64,000 bases of DNA from Acidobacteriota bacterium (GCA_020853395.1 JADYYY010000002.1:270609-334608), one strand, 5' to 3'; counted from the stretch's first letter, positions 26,901 through 35,942 are shown. Notes: generated by a model not told the origin, from the sequence alone. Made by a program: numbers and translations.

Positions 26901-28407
26901 GCAGATCGTCATCTCGTGGCTCCAAGCGTCCGGGCCAGGAAACGTCACGCTCCAAGCGGCCGCGGTCGCCGGCGCCGACGCTCCGAATCCCCCACAGAGT
27001 CCATCGGGCGTGAGCGCCAGCGACGGGACGGCCACGACGGTGGCCATCACCTGGGCAGCCGTGAGTGGCGCGGCAAGCTACACGGTGTACCGGTCGGCAG
27101 TGGCCGGCGTGCAAGGTGACGCCATCGGCACGTCCACGGCCACCGCGCTCGTCGACACGTCCGCCGTGGCTGGCACGACCTATTTCTACGGCGTCACCGC
27201 GTCTGGTCCGGGAGGCACGAGCGCGCTGTCGGGGCAGGATGCCGGGTCCGCGGCCGCACCACCGCCTCCCCCGCCGCCACCTCCACCTCCACCTCCGCCT
27301 CCGCCACCTCCGCCGCCGCCAGGCACTGGCTCGCTCACGGGCGCGCTGCTGTCGTCCGGCACGCTGGTGAACCTGACGAGCGTGGGCACGAGCGATTGGG
27401 CCCGCTGGCCAGGCTTCGACCACAAGAACACGGGCCAGAACCAGATCAGCAACTACACGGTCGTCGGTTCGGGGGCCGTGAACACGTACACGAACGACCC
27501 GCGGACGATCAGTTGGAGTGATGGCGCGACACCGGCCGGAACGAGTCGAAGCGGCCTGTACAAGTCGGGCGCAGGCACGGGGTTCCGCATCACCGCCCCC
27601 GCCCGCAGCACCACGCGCACGCTCATCGTCTACGTCGGCGGCTGGAACTCGACGGGGCAGCTCCAGGCGCACCTGAGCGACGGCTCGGCGGCCGACTACA
27701 CGAGCGGCCCGGTCGGTACGTCCAGCGGGCAGTACAACGCAACTTTCTCCCTCACCTACTCCGCAGCGGAGGGTCAGGTGCTGGAAGTGTCGTGGGTGCA
27801 GGCGTCGGGCGGTGGGAACGTGACGCTGCAGGCCGCGTCGTTGGCCGACAGCCAGCCAGCGGGCGTCACGGGCGAGCTGTCCGTCAGCGCCATCCCCGTG
27901 AGCCTCACGATCGACCTGTCGGGCACCGGCACGATCGACTGGGCTCGCTGGCCGGGCTATGACCACAAAGCCGACGGCGGCGGCTCGATCTCCACGTTCC
28001 AGGTCGTCGGCAGCGGGCCGGTGACCGCCTACACGAACGACGCGCGGACCCTGACATGGTCGGGCGGCACGCCGACGACCGCCGGCTCCAACCGGAGCGG
28101 CGTCTACAAGACGGGCGCGGGCACGGGATTCCGGATCACGGCGCCGGCCGACGAAACGAGCCGGACGCTGACGCTCTACGTGGGCGGATGGAACTCCACC
28201 GGCCAGCTCAGCGTGCAGCTCTCGGACAACTCCGCGCCGATCTACACGAGCCCGGCTGTCGGCGGTGCCGGCCAGTACGACGCTGCCTATGTCGTGACGT
28301 ACCGGTCTGGACCAGGCCAGCAGTTGGTCCTCACGTGGACCCAGGTGTCCGGAGGCGGCAACGTGACCCTCCAAGGCGCCGCGCTGGCCACCGCCACGGC
28401 ACCCTGA
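23902..28407 (+). CDS. Giant secreted protein: beta-propeller, four 'DWxxWPG' modules, two FnIII domains
   Basis: 1501 aa. The ATG at 23902 gives an Arg-rich n-region, a hydrophobic core and 'ARPALAQVEVW', a Sec signal; a TTG five codons upstream is less likely. Residues about 50-570 form a PQQ/quinoprotein-like beta-propeller ('YSVDADIYTQPLVLRNV', 'VVFVATTNNSVYAFDADD', 'GTLYVVARTKETTGG'). Then follow four modules of about 165 residues (25641-26154, 26452-26970, 27331-27846, 27871-28398), each with 'DWxxWPGxxxK', 'NDPRTxxWSxG', 'LYVGGW-S-GQL' and 'GNVTLQA'. FnIII domains lie between modules 1-2 and after 2, and a polyproline hinge precedes 3. It is probably cell-surface or extracellular; carbohydrate or protein binding is inferred only. 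Codon use matches the neighbours. Confidence 0.82.
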   Translation: MTSNAFPIRLHHLPTSRRPRSRATRLARIALAALGMLAAARPALAQVEVWTQHNDNGRTGANLQETQLTVSTVNTGQFGRLFSYSVDADIYTQPLVLRNVTIPGRGTHSVVFVATTNNSVYAFDADDNLGPNSQPLWHVNFNNPAAGVVPVPAADAQPRPNIRSPGPIGIMGTPVIDRATGTLYVVARTKETTGGSTAYRQRLHALDVSTGAEKFGGPTLIQATVSGSGYDQTNGTITFNPLRQNQRMALALGNGLVYIGWASHGDADPYHGWLMAYDAATLQQVAAFCVTPNGSQGGIWQSGQAPAISDAGEVYVTTGNGTVAVTGAGRDYSEAVLKLSPALQVLDYFIPANYAALNADDLDFGSTGPLLIPNTSYVLGAGKAGQFFLLNTGALGRLTSNDAGAVQRFQVTGPGHHGGSGHIHGSPVHWQDATGGNLYVWGEDDRLKAYRLNGSTLTTTPTSQSLVQAPPGMPGGFLSLSASGSAAGSGIVWASLPLAADAELAVVSGVLRAFDASDLTREIWNSEQNAARDRLGNFAKTVPPTVANGRVYMASFSNRLHVFGLLDSYTPPTGGEILGQGEPSAAPADLTQAGAWDWVQWPEGNRKATGGAQISPFTPVGGGTVQSYINDPRTVSWSDGAPAQVGSNTSGVFISSVGNGFMVTAPADAVERTLKLYVGGWRSRGQLTAELADNSGAPYTDASFSSDTGPYDAVYTLRYKAGTASQIVVSWTQQSGSGNVTLQAVALAGPLPAVPGTPGGVTATDGTSGAAVDVTWNPVAAASSYTVYRSPTAGVQGTALGTVSATSFSDTTAAPSTTYYYSVTATNVAGTSQPSTQDAGYRATGPAASAQLTGSVLAVTSPVDLAAVGTRDWARWPGSDRKAGGTGEIGTFAILGAGGVSNYANDPRTIQWSGGTPTAAGSSQAGVFKTGAGTGFRLSVPADEVVRTMYVYVGGWRSTGQLTARLSDGSAPDFVSAPVGNVSGQYDAAYALTYSAAPGQQIVISWLQASGPGNVTLQAAAVAGADAPNPPQSPSGVSASDGTATTVAITWAAVSGAASYTVYRSAVAGVQGDAIGTSTATALVDTSAVAGTTYFYGVTASGPGGTSALSGQDAGSAAAPPPPPPPPPPPPPPPPPPPPPGTGSLTGALLSSGTLVNLTSVGTSDWARWPGFDHKNTGQNQISNYTVVGSGAVNTYTNDPRTISWSDGATPAGTSRSGLYKSGAGTGFRITAPARSTTRTLIVYVGGWNSTGQLQAHLSDGSAADYTSGPVGTSSGQYNATFSLTYSAAEGQVLEVSWVQASGGGNVTLQAASLADSQPAGVTGELSVSAIPVSLTIDLSGTGTIDWARWPGYDHKADGGGSISTFQVVGSGPVTAYTNDARTLTWSGGTPTTAGSNRSGVYKTGAGTGFRITAPADETSRTLTLYVGGWNSTGQLSVQLSDNSAPIYTSPAVGGAGQYDAAYVVTYRSGPGQQLVLTWTQVSGGGNVTLQGAALATATAP
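25641..28398 (+). repeat. Four diverged copies of a ~165-aa module inside the giant protein
   Basis: The copies at 25641-26154, 26452-26970, 27331-27846 and 27871-28398 share the ordered signatures DW(V/A)xWP, ND(P/A)RT(V/I/L)xW, S-GV/LYK-GxGTGF-(I/L/M), (L/V)YVGGW-S-GQL and GNVTLQA. They are diverged enough that the DNA copies are not identical, so this is an old protein-level duplication rather than an assembly artefact. Confidence 0.85.
27259..27322 (+). repeat. Low-complexity CCN tract encoding a polyproline hinge
   Basis: About 20 consecutive proline codons with varied third bases (CCA, CCG, CCT, CCC) separate FnIII domain 2 from module 3. Mixed codons argue for selection on the protein rather than recent slippage. 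It is a likely rigid spacer. Confidence 0.85.
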
Positions 28408-28509
28408 GGCCTGAGCCGCCGCGATCCCAAGAAAGTCGGGAATTTCGCCGGCGCTCTGTCGGCACCGCCCCGGTCCGGTGTAGACTCCGCGCCCGGAGGG
28501 GGACTCCAC

Positions 28510-29310
28510 ATGAAACACGTCGTGACCGCGTTCGTTCTGCTAGGGGTGTGCACGGTCGCCGCAGAGGCTCAAGACCGTTCGCACTGGGGAGCCGCTGCCG
28601 GCTTCATCCCGAAGTGGGAGACCGGCGGATCGTTGAAGGACTTCGAGAACCTCGTGATCAACGAGGACAGCCTCGGGATCTCCGGCTCCGAGTTCCGCAT
28701 CGGTATCGTCCGCGGGCGGCGTCTGTCGGGCGACTGGGGCGTCTCGTTCGTCCGCCGGGCGTTGGACAAAGGCGACACGGTCACGCAGTCGGACGGCTAC
28801 GGGTGCCAGGGCGGCTCGACGGGTTCGTCCGCGCCCTTCATCCTCGCGTGCACCGGCGACAACTCGGAGGTCACACCGGGCGATCTCCGAATCACGGGTG
28901 TCGAAGTGAACAAGTTCTTCTCGTTCGTGACGATTGCCGAACGCGTGCAGATCGGCATCAACATCGCGGGCGGCATCGGCAAGGGCGACGGCAGCTACAG
29001 CACGCGTTCCTTCCACACGACGTTCACCTGCACCTTCCCCCCGGGAAAGTTCCCGGACTACGGCCCGGACAGCGACCCGTGCACGGGTGGGGTCAAGTCG
29101 AAAGAAGTGACGACGCCGACCGGCACCGGGACCGAGCCCTTCGGGCGCATCCTGAATTACGAAAAGAATTTCATCCCGCTCGGCAAGGTCGAGGTCGGCG
29201 TCTCGGTCATCGTCGTACCCCAGCTCAAGATACGGCTCAGCGGAGGCATGGACTACCCGGGGATGAGCACGGTCGGAATCACGGGCCTGTTCTTCTTCGG
29301 ATCGGAATAG
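28510..29310 (+). CDS. Hypothetical outer-membrane beta-barrel protein
   Basis: 266 aa with a signal peptide (MKHVVTAFVLLGVCTVAAEAQ). The mature protein has alternating strands 'SEFRIGIVRGRRLSGDWGVSF' and 'FFSFVTIAERVQIGINIAGG' and ends 'YPGMSTVGITGLFFFGSE'; four Cys residues (in 'YGCQGG', 'ILACTG', 'FTCTFP' and 'DPCTGG') could form two disulfides. GGAGGGGG precedes the ATG. No family is recognised; the size and strand pattern suggest a small porin-like barrel. It follows the giant protein gene by 102 bp. Confidence 0.65.
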   Translation: MKHVVTAFVLLGVCTVAAEAQDRSHWGAAAGFIPKWETGGSLKDFENLVINEDSLGISGSEFRIGIVRGRRLSGDWGVSFVRRALDKGDTVTQSDGYGCQGGSTGSSAPFILACTGDNSEVTPGDLRITGVEVNKFFSFVTIAERVQIGINIAGGIGKGDGSYSTRSFHTTFTCTFPPGKFPDYGPDSDPCTGGVKSKEVTTPTGTGTEPFGRILNYEKNFIPLGKVEVGVSVIVVPQLKIRLSGGMDYPGMSTVGITGLFFFGSE

Positions 29311-29397
29311 AACGGTGAGGCGTGCGAGGCTCGTGGCGGTTCAGTTCAGACGGCTGCCAGGGGCTTCGCCGCGCAGCCGCAGGCCGGCGTGGCGTTG

Positions 29398-29952
29398 TCA
29401 GATCTTCGGCAGCGTCACGCCGGACTGTTTCAGGTACTTGCCCTTCTTGTCGCCGTACGACCGCTCGCACACCTCGTCGCTCTGCAGGAAGAGCACCTGC
29501 GCGATGCCCTCGTTGGCGTAGATCTTCGCCGGCAGCGGCGTCGTGTTCGAGATCTCGAGCGTGACGAAGCCCTCCCATTCCGGCTCGAAGGGCGTGACGT
29601 TCACGATGATGCCGCACCGCGCGTAGGTCGATTTGCCCAGGCAGATCGTCAGGATGTCGCGCGGGATCCGGAAGTACTCGATCGTCCGGGCCAGCGCGAA
29701 GGAGTTCGGCGGCACGATGCAGACGTCCGACTTGATGTCCACGAACGACCGCGGGTCGAAGCTCTTCGGGTCGATGACGGTGTTGTTGATGTTCGTGAAG
29801 ACCTTGAACTCGTCCGCGACGCGGATGTCGTAGCCGTAGGACGACAGCCCGTAGGAGACCACACCTGCGCGAACCTGGTCGTCGACGAACGGCTCGATCA
29901 TGCCGTGCTCGAGCGCCATCCGGCGAATCCATCTGTCGGCCTTGATCGGCAT
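29398..29952 (-). CDS. dcd: dCTP deaminase
   Basis: 184 aa, the usual size. It converts dCTP to dUTP (or directly to dUMP in bifunctional forms) for thymidylate synthesis. The trimer active-site signature '[20 protein letters not shown]' and '[18 protein letters not shown]' are intact, including the catalytic Glu of 'EGFVTLE'. The opening '[22 protein letters not shown]' fits the family. It is followed on the minus strand by nothing for 87 bp and preceded by the DUF2905 gene, whose stop lies 3 bp upstream. Confidence 0.96.
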   Translation of the reverse strand: MPIKADRWIRRMALEHGMIEPFVDDQVRAGVVSYGLSSYGYDIRVADEFKVFTNINNTVIDPKSFDPRSFVDIKSDVCIVPPNSFALARTIEYFRIPRDILTICLGKSTYARCGIIVNVTPFEPEWEGFVTLEISNTTPLPAKIYANEGIAQVLFLQSDEVCERSYGDKKGKYLKQSGVTLPKI

Positions 29953-29955
29953 CGC

Positions 29956-30150
29956 TCACCGCCGCAGCAGCATCCCGATCACCGACAGCACCACGCTGAC
30001 GACGATGCAGGTCATGAGAGGAAAGTAGAACGTCGAATTGCCGCGCTGGATCCGGATGTCGCCCGGCAGCCGGCCGAGCGGCAGGCCCATCTGCACCAGC
30101 AGGCCGGCCACCACCAGGACAACGCCCACGGTTATCAGCGCGCGCCCCAT
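29956..30150 (-). CDS. DUF2905 small membrane protein
   Basis: 64 aa. The sequence 'MGRALITVGVVLVVAGLLVQ' forms the first helix, followed by 'GLPLGRLPGDIRIQRGNSTF' and a second helix 'FPLMTCIVVSVVLSVIGMLL'. The central G-R-L-PGDI-I motif is diagnostic for DUF2905. Function is unknown. The ATG at 30150 fits the family length; longer frames run into ndk. It sits 14 bp after ndk and 3 bp before dcd, so it is part of an ndk-DUF2905-dcd operon. Confidence 0.88.
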   Translation of the reverse strand: MGRALITVGVVLVVAGLLVQMGLPLGRLPGDIRIQRGNSTFYFPLMTCIVVSVVLSVIGMLLRR

Positions 30151-30164
30151 GGCATCGGCCCGCG

Positions 30165-30581
30165 TCAGAGCTCCATGCCGCGGAAGAAGTACCCGAGCTC
30201 GAACGCCGCCGTCTCGGGCGCGTCCGATCCATGCGTCGCGTTGAACTCGATCGACGTGCCGAACTCCTTCCGGAGCGTGCCGGCGTCGGCTTTCGCGGGA
30301 TCCGTCGCGCCCATCAGGGCCCGCCATTTCTGGATCGCGCCCGATGCCTCGAGCACCATCACGATGCACGGCCCGGACGACATGAAATCCGTCAGGCTGC
30401 CGAAGAACGGCCGCGCCTTGTGCACGGCATAGAAGCCCTCGGCGTCCCGCTTGGACAGGTGTGTGAGGCGCAGGCCCCGGACGACGAAGCCGGCCTGCTC
30501 GATGCGCGCGAGGATCTGTCCCGCTTTCTGCGCGCGGACGGCGTCGGGCTTGATGATGGCGAAGGTTCGCTCGGTGTTCAT
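30165..30581 (-). CDS. ndk: Nucleoside diphosphate kinase
   Basis: 138 aa. It transfers the terminal phosphate between NTPs and NDPs through a phosphohistidine. The N-terminal '[20 protein letters not shown]' and the active-site loop '[20 protein letters not shown]' with the catalytic His are intact. Length is typical (about 140 aa). It heads a nucleotide-metabolism trio with the DUF2905 gene and dcd on the minus strand, downstream of korB. Confidence 0.97.
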   Translation of the reverse strand: MNTERTFAIIKPDAVRAQKAGQILARIEQAGFVVRGLRLTHLSKRDAEGFYAVHKARPFFGSLTDFMSSGPCIVMVLEASGAIQKWRALMGATDPAKADAGTLRKEFGTSIEFNATHGSDAPETAAFELGYFFRGMEL

Positions 30582-30648
30582 ATCCGGGCGATCTTACATC
30601 GAAGACAGGGCGGTTCCGATCTCCGGCCTGCCGCCAGGACCGCCGCCG

Positions 30649-31689
30649 CTACCGCAACGCGTCCATCAGCTCGTCGAGCGCGGCCTTGGGCGGACGCACG
30701 CGCGATTCCGGCAACGTCGCGAGCGGCTCGTCGACGAGGTTCAGCAGGTCGAGGAAGTCGTCCTTGTCGGGCTCGATGTAGATGACCCCCGTGGCGAACT
30801 CCCCGCGCCGCGCCGTCTCGTGCAGGAGACGCATGGCGCTGAGCTTGTCGGACGGGTTGTAGTCCGGCGCCACCTTGCGGAGATAGAGCTGCGAGCCGTC
30901 GTGCATGCGCACCGCGGTGGTCGAGCCGGGCTCGTACTCGACGGTGATGTCCTGGAAGTACGGCACGAAGCTGATCTCGCCGAGCGGCTCCTCGTGGTCC
31001 TTCACGTACGCGTAGCTCTTCGTCGAGCCGTCGTGATCGTTGAAGGTGACGCACGGCGAGATCACGTCGATCATCGCCGTGCCGCGGTGCGAGATCGCCG
31101 CCTTGAGCACCGACAGCAGTTGCTGCTTGTCCCCTGAGAACGACCGCGCGACGAACGAGGCGCCGAGCTCCATCGCCAGCAGGCACGTGTCGATCGGCGG
31201 CAGGTCGTTGACGACCCCGTTCTTGGCCTTGGAGCCGAGGTCGGCGGTCGGCGAGAACTGCCCCTTGGTGAGCCCGTAGCAGCCGTTGTCCTCGATGATG
31301 TAGATCAGCGGGACGTTGCGACGCATCAGGTGCACGAACTGTCCGATGCCGATGGCGCCCGTGTCGCCGTCGCCGCTCACGCCGATCGCGAGCAGCCCGG
31401 CGTTCGCCAGCATCGCGCCCGTGGCCACCGACGGCATGCGGCCGTGCACCGAGTTGAACCCGTGCGACGGATTGAGGAAGTACGCGGGGCTCTTGCTCGA
31501 GCAGCCGATCCCCGAGAGCTTCACCACGCGCTTCGGATCGACGCCCATCTCGAAGAACGCGTCGATGATGCGCTCCGAGATGGCATTGTGCCCGCAGCCG
31601 GCGCAGAGCGTCGTCTTGCTGCCTCGATAGCTGGAGACGTCCAGGTTGATGCGGTTGGTCTTGCGGGGAGCGACAGGGGTCTCGGCCAT
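30649..31689 (-). CDS. korB: 2-oxoacid:ferredoxin oxidoreductase, beta subunit
   Basis: 346-aa ThDP-binding subunit. It has 'CAGCGHNAISERIIDAFFEMG', 'SGIGCSSKSPAYFLN', the ThDP-Mg motif 'GDGDTGAIGIGQFVHLMRRN' and 'DNGCYGLTKGQFSPT'. With KorA it oxidatively decarboxylates a 2-oxoacid, most likely 2-oxoglutarate, to an acyl-CoA using ferredoxin; the reaction is reversible. The ATG at 31689 is chosen because it starts 2 bp after the korA stop; the frame continues upstream only as a shadow of korA. Adjacency to sucCD favours 2-oxoglutarate over pyruvate. Confidence 0.92.
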   Translation of the reverse strand: MAETPVAPRKTNRINLDVSSYRGSKTTLCAGCGHNAISERIIDAFFEMGVDPKRVVKLSGIGCSSKSPAYFLNPSHGFNSVHGRMPSVATGAMLANAGLLAIGVSGDGDTGAIGIGQFVHLMRRNVPLIYIIEDNGCYGLTKGQFSPTADLGSKAKNGVVNDLPPIDTCLLAMELGASFVARSFSGDKQQLLSVLKAAISHRGTAMIDVISPCVTFNDHDGSTKSYAYVKDHEEPLGEISFVPYFQDITVEYEPGSTTAVRMHDGSQLYLRKVAPDYNPSDKLSAMRLLHETARRGEFATGVIYIEPDKDDFLDLLNLVDEPLATLPESRVRPPKAALDELMDALR

Positions 31690-31691
31690 GG

Positions 31692-33530
31692 CTAGCTGCC
31701 CTTCTCCTGCTCGAGGACGCGGTCGGTGATGCTGCGGGCGTCGATCGGCAGCCCGTTGTAGTGCAGCACGCTCCGCAGGCGGACGGCGTGGGCGGCCTCG
31801 CCGTCCGTGAGCAGCAGGCTGAGCATCTGATGATCCCGGTTCTGCTCGACGACGTACACGCGATCGTGCCGGCGGATGAAGTCGTCGACCGCCGGCGTGA
31901 ACGGGTACGCCCGCAGCCGCAGATACGACGTGTGCAGGCCGGCTTCCTCGCGGAGCTGGTCGCGCGCCTCGTCCACCGCCCAGTGGCTCGATCCGAACGC
32001 GATGATGCCGACGCGCGCCTTCGGATCCAGCTCCACGATCGGCTGCGGCACGAGCGTGCGGGCCGTGTCGAACTTGCGTGCGAGCCGATCCATGTTGCGA
32101 ACGTAGTCGTCCGGCCGTTCGCTGTACGCGGCCATCTCGTTGTGGCCGGACCCGCGCGTGAAGAATGCCGGCCCGCCCATGCCCGCGATCGTCCGCCAAG
32201 GAACGCCGTCGCCGTCGACGTCCTTGTAGCGCCCCCAGGAGGCGCCCAGCTCGCGCAGCTTGGCCTCGTCGAGGACCTTGCCACGGTCGATCGGCTTCTC
32301 CGGGTAGGCGAACGGCTCGGACATCCAGGTGTTCATCCCGAGATCCAGGTCGCTCAGCACGAACACGATCGTCTGGAGACGCTCGGAGAGATCGAACGCG
32401 TCCATCGCCATCTCGTAGCACTCGGCCACCGACGCGGGCAGCAGCAGCACGTGCTTCGTGTCGCCATGCGAGTTGAAGGCGGCGAACAGCAGGTCGCCCT
32501 GCGCCGTGCGGGTCGGCAAGCCGGTCGACGGGCCCACGCGCTGCACGTCGAAGACGACCGCCGGCACCTCGGCGTAGTACGACAGCCCCGCGAACTCCGA
32601 CATCAGGGAGATGCCCGGCCCCGACGTGGAGGTCATCGACCGCGCGCCAGCCCAACTGGCCCCGATCACCATGCCGAGCGACGCGATCTCGTCCTCCGCC
32701 TGCACGATCGCGAACGTCGCCTTGCCGGTCGCCTTGTCCATGCGGTACTTGCGCATGTAGGAGATCAGCGTCTCGGGCAGCGACGAGGACGGCGTGATGG
32801 GATACCACGCGACGACGGTCACGCCGGCGAACAGGCAGCCCATCGCGCACGCGGCGTTGCCTTCGACGAGGATCTGGCCGGCGGTCTTGTTCATCCGCGC
32901 AACGCGATAGGGGTCGCGCTTCGTCAGGTGCTCGGCCGCCCAGGCTTTGCCGGCCTCGAGCGCCGCCTGGTTGAGCGCCATGGCCTTGGGCTTCTTGCCG
33001 AGCTGCCTGGCGAGCGCCTGCTCCATCTCCTTGATGTCGATCGAGAGCAGCTCGGCGAGAATCCCGTCGTAGATCATATTCTTGACGAGACGACGCAGCT
33101 TCGCGTCGGAGCAGACGCTGGCGACGATCTTGTCGAACGGGACGGGGTAGAACGTGAGGTCGTCGCGCAGCGCGTCGAGCTTGAGCGGCTCGTCGTACAC
33201 GACGGCGCGGCCCGCATCGAGCGCGAGGACGTCGTCTTTCGCGGTCTCGGGGTTCATCGCAACGAGGAAATCGATTTCCTTCTTCCGGGCGATGTACCCG
33301 CGATGGTTGGCGCGGATGGTGTACCAGGTCGGCAGGCCCGCGATGTTCGACGGGAACAGGTTCTTGCCGGAGACCGGGATCCCCATCTGAAAGAGGGATC
33401 GCAGCAAGACGAGGTTCGCGGTCTGACTGCCGGACCCGTTGACGGTGGCGACCTGGATGGTGAAGTCGTTGACTACCGAAGCCTCAGACTGCTGGGGTTC
33501 GGTCTGACTGGCCGGGGACGGTACGCTCAT
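31692..33530 (-). CDS. korA: 2-oxoacid:ferredoxin oxidoreductase, fused gamma-alpha subunit
   Basis: 612 aa. The N-terminal ~190 residues are the gamma domain ('ATVNGSGSQTANLVLLRSLF', 'SGKNLFPSNIAGLPTWYTIR'), followed by the alpha/pyrimidine domain from 'GNAACAMGCLFAGVTVVAWYP' with 'AEDEIASLGMVIGASWAGAR' and 'TSTSGPGISLM'. The gamma-alpha fusion is the common KorA form. The ATG at 33530 is preferred to a TTG eight codons upstream. Together with korB, and then sucD and sucC upstream on the same strand, it forms the oxoglutarate-to-succinate step. Confidence 0.92.
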   Translation of the reverse strand: MSVPSPASQTEPQQSEASVVNDFTIQVATVNGSGSQTANLVLLRSLFQMGIPVSGKNLFPSNIAGLPTWYTIRANHRGYIARKKEIDFLVAMNPETAKDDVLALDAGRAVVYDEPLKLDALRDDLTFYPVPFDKIVASVCSDAKLRRLVKNMIYDGILAELLSIDIKEMEQALARQLGKKPKAMALNQAALEAGKAWAAEHLTKRDPYRVARMNKTAGQILVEGNAACAMGCLFAGVTVVAWYPITPSSSLPETLISYMRKYRMDKATGKATFAIVQAEDEIASLGMVIGASWAGARSMTSTSGPGISLMSEFAGLSYYAEVPAVVFDVQRVGPSTGLPTRTAQGDLLFAAFNSHGDTKHVLLLPASVAECYEMAMDAFDLSERLQTIVFVLSDLDLGMNTWMSEPFAYPEKPIDRGKVLDEAKLRELGASWGRYKDVDGDGVPWRTIAGMGGPAFFTRGSGHNEMAAYSERPDDYVRNMDRLARKFDTARTLVPQPIVELDPKARVGIIAFGSSHWAVDEARDQLREEAGLHTSYLRLRAYPFTPAVDDFIRRHDRVYVVEQNRDHQMLSLLLTDGEAAHAVRLRSVLHYNGLPIDARSITDRVLEQEKGS

Positions 33531-33587
33531 GCGGTAGGGCACGCTGGTCGTCAAAAGGGCCAGCGCACGATCCCGTTCAGTATACCG

Positions 33588-34466
33588 CTATCGTCTGGCG
33601 CCCAAGGCCTCCTCGGTCGCTCGCCCGATGTCCGACGGGCTGGCGACGACGCGCACGCCGGCGGCACGCAGAGCCGCCATCTTCTCGGCGGCGGTGCCCT
33701 TTCCTCCCGCGATGATCGCGCCCGCGTGTCCCATGCGCCGCCCTGGCGGCGCCGTCTGTCCCGCGATGAACCCGACCACGGGCTTCGTCACGTGCACTTT
33801 GATGAAGTCGGCGGCGAGCTCCTCAGCGTTGCCGCCAATTTCTCCGATCAGCACGACCGCCTCGGTGTCCGCATCGGCCTCGAAGAGCGTCAGCGCGTCG
33901 ATGAACGACGTGCCGATGAGCGGGTCGCCGCCGATCCCGATGCACGTCGTCTGGCCGAGACCGAGCGTCGTGAGCTGGTGGATGGCCTCGTAGGTGAGCG
34001 TGCCGCTCTTCGACACGATGCCCACGCGGCCTTCGCGGCAGATGTGGCCCGGGATGATGCCAGCCTTCGCGCGGCCGGCCGAGATCAGACCGGGACAGTT
34101 CGGACCGATGAGCCGCATCCGTGAGCGACGGACGAACGGCATCGCCCGCAGCATGTCGAGGACGGGAATGCCCTCCGTGATGCACACGGCGAGGTCGAGG
34201 CCGGCATCGGCCGCCTCCATCACGGCATCGGCGCCGCCGGGAGGCGGCACGAAGATCACCGACGCGTTCGCACCGGTGGCCCGCACGGCGTCCGCCACCG
34301 TGTTGAACACCGGCCAACCTTCGTGCGTCGTGCCTCCCTTGCCGGGCGTGACGCCTCCGACGACGTTGGTCCCGTAGGCTTGCGCCTGCTTCGCGTGAAA
34401 TGTCCCCTCACGGCCCGTCAGCCCTTGGACGATGAGCCGCGTCGATCGATCGATGAGTACTGCCAT
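33588..34466 (-). CDS. sucD: Succinyl-CoA synthetase alpha subunit
   Basis: 292 aa. A CoA-binding Rossmann domain opens '[21 protein letters not shown]', followed by '[20 protein letters not shown]', and the phosphohistidine loop '[20 protein letters not shown]' is intact. It couples succinyl-CoA cleavage to NTP formation with SucC. It lies 85 bp downstream of sucC and 57 bp upstream of korA, all on the minus strand. Confidence 0.96.
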   Translation of the reverse strand: MAVLIDRSTRLIVQGLTGREGTFHAKQAQAYGTNVVGGVTPGKGGTTHEGWPVFNTVADAVRATGANASVIFVPPPGGADAVMEAADAGLDLAVCITEGIPVLDMLRAMPFVRRSRMRLIGPNCPGLISAGRAKAGIIPGHICREGRVGIVSKSGTLTYEAIHQLTTLGLGQTTCIGIGGDPLIGTSFIDALTLFEADADTEAVVLIGEIGGNAEELAADFIKVHVTKPVVGFIAGQTAPPGRRMGHAGAIIAGGKGTAAEKMAALRAAGVRVVASPSDIGRATEEALGARR

Positions 34467-34551
34467 TGGTTGTCTGCTTCTTCTCAGCGCGCCGAAGGCC
34501 TCTCTCCAACGCTCACGGCGCCTGCCTTCTCGCGATGCGTGCCCTCGCCCG

Positions 34552-35712
34552 TCAGCCTCCGAGGGCGACGACGCGCTCGGCGGCCTCGGCCATCGTGTCG
34601 GCCGTCGTGAAGTTGAGGCCGCTATTGCGCAGCATCTCCTTGCCCAACTCGACGTTGGTGCCTTCCATGCGGATGACGATCGGCACGCGCACGCCCAGAT
34701 CCTGGACCGCCGCGATCACGCCCTGCGCGAGAACGTCGCACCGCAGGATGCCGCCGAAGATGTTGATCAGCACGGCTTTCACGCTCGAGTCGGACATCAG
34801 GATGCGGAAGGCGTTCTTGATCTGCTCCGCGCTGGCGCCGCCGCCAACGTCGAGGAAGTTCGCCGGTTCGCCCCCCGCGAGCTTGATGATGTCCATCGTC
34901 GCCATGGCGAGGCCCGCGCCGTTGACCATGCAGCCGATCGTGCCGTCGAGCTTGATGTAGTTCAGCGAGTGCTTCGACGCCTCGATCTCCAGCGGATCCT
35001 CCTCGGAGAGATCGCGCAGCTCCTTGATGTCGGCATGACGATAGAGCGCGTTGTCGTCGAAGGTGAGCTTCGCGTCGAGGGCGATGAGATCCCCGCCGGC
35101 CGTGACGATGAGCGGGTTCACCTCGACGAGCGACGCATCGGTGGCGATGAACGCCTGGTAGACGGCCTGCATCAACCGCACGGCCTTGCCGACCTGATCG
35201 CCGGTCAGGCCGAGCGCGAACGCCAGGGCGCGCGCCTGGTAGGCCTGCAGCCCGAGCCCGGGGTCGATCGCGGCCTTGAAGATCCGTTCGGGCGTGTCCT
35301 CGGCGACCTTCTCGATCTCCACGCCGCCATCGGGACTGGCCATCATCACGGCGCGTTCGCTGGCGCGGTCGACGACGAGGCCGAGGTACAGCTCGCGGGC
35401 GATCGCCAGCCCCTCTTCGATCAGCACGCGTCCGACGACACGCCCTTCGGGGCCGGTCTGATGGGTCACGAGGCGCATGCCCAACATGGCCTGCGCGGCC
35501 GCCGCAGCGGCATCGGCGCCCTTCACGACCTTGACACCGCCGCCCTTGCCGCGCCCCCCCGCATGGATCTGCGCCTTCACGACGACCGTACCGCCGCCGA
35601 GCTCCTGGGCCGCGGCGCGCGCCTCCTCGGCTGCGAAAACGACCGTCCCGCGCGGCACCGGCACGCCGAACTTCCGAAGGATGTCCTTTCCCTGATGTTC
35701 GTGAATCTTCAT
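34552..35712 (-). CDS. sucC: Succinyl-CoA synthetase beta subunit (ADP/GDP-forming)
   Basis: 386 aa with an ATP-grasp domain. It starts '[20 protein letters not shown]' as in the family and contains '[20 protein letters not shown]', the Mg/nucleotide region '[20 protein letters not shown]' and the C-terminal '[20 protein letters not shown]'. It is the first gene of sucCD. A 386-bp gap separates it from mdh. Confidence 0.96.
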   Translation of the reverse strand: MKIHEHQGKDILRKFGVPVPRGTVVFAAEEARAAAQELGGGTVVVKAQIHAGGRGKGGGVKVVKGADAAAAAAQAMLGMRLVTHQTGPEGRVVGRVLIEEGLAIARELYLGLVVDRASERAVMMASPDGGVEIEKVAEDTPERIFKAAIDPGLGLQAYQARALAFALGLTGDQVGKAVRLMQAVYQAFIATDASLVEVNPLIVTAGGDLIALDAKLTFDDNALYRHADIKELRDLSEEDPLEIEASKHSLNYIKLDGTIGCMVNGAGLAMATMDIIKLAGGEPANFLDVGGGASAEQIKNAFRILMSDSSVKAVLINIFGGILRCDVLAQGVIAAVQDLGVRVPIVIRMEGTNVELGKEMLRNSGLNFTTADTMAEAAERVVALGG

Positions 35713-35846
35713 CGGACGCGGAGTCTACCGGGAATGCACGTCAGTGGCAAACTCGCCGCGCAGCCGCGCAGATGTACACAGCACCACACAGTGGCCGACG
35801 ACGGCGGAGAGGAGCGGGAAGGACCGAAAACTCGAGCGGCGATGCG

Positions 35847-35942
35847 TCAGAAGCGCGGGCGATCGCGGTGGAGCGACACCACCGATTGCCACACGCCCAC
35901 GGCGATCAGCACGCACCCGACAATGCTGACGAAAGGCACCAT
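35847..35942 (-). CDS. Possible very small membrane protein, 31 aa
   Basis: In the 386-bp gap between mdh and sucC, the minus strand has an ATG at 35942 followed by 'VPFVSIVGCVLIAVGVWQSV' and 'VSLHRDRPRF', a single transmembrane helix with a basic tail. No strong ribosome site precedes the ATG and no family is recognised, so it may be chance. The frame is open further upstream, but that part crosses the 36007-36046 hairpin and is probably not coding. Confidence 0.25.
   Translation of the reverse strand: MVPFVSIVGCVLIAVGVWQSVVSLHRDRPRF

Noticed and set aside
27259-27322. Slippage-prone microsatellite or sequencing artefact
   Set aside because: The CCN tract uses mixed proline codons and keeps the frame open through two further modules.
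24784-28518. A 1244-codon open frame on the minus strand opposite the giant secreted protein
   Set aside because: It is exactly antisense to a protein with clear domains, has no ribosome site, and its composition (Arg/Gly/Ala/His-rich) is what GC-rich codon bias produces on the opposite strand.
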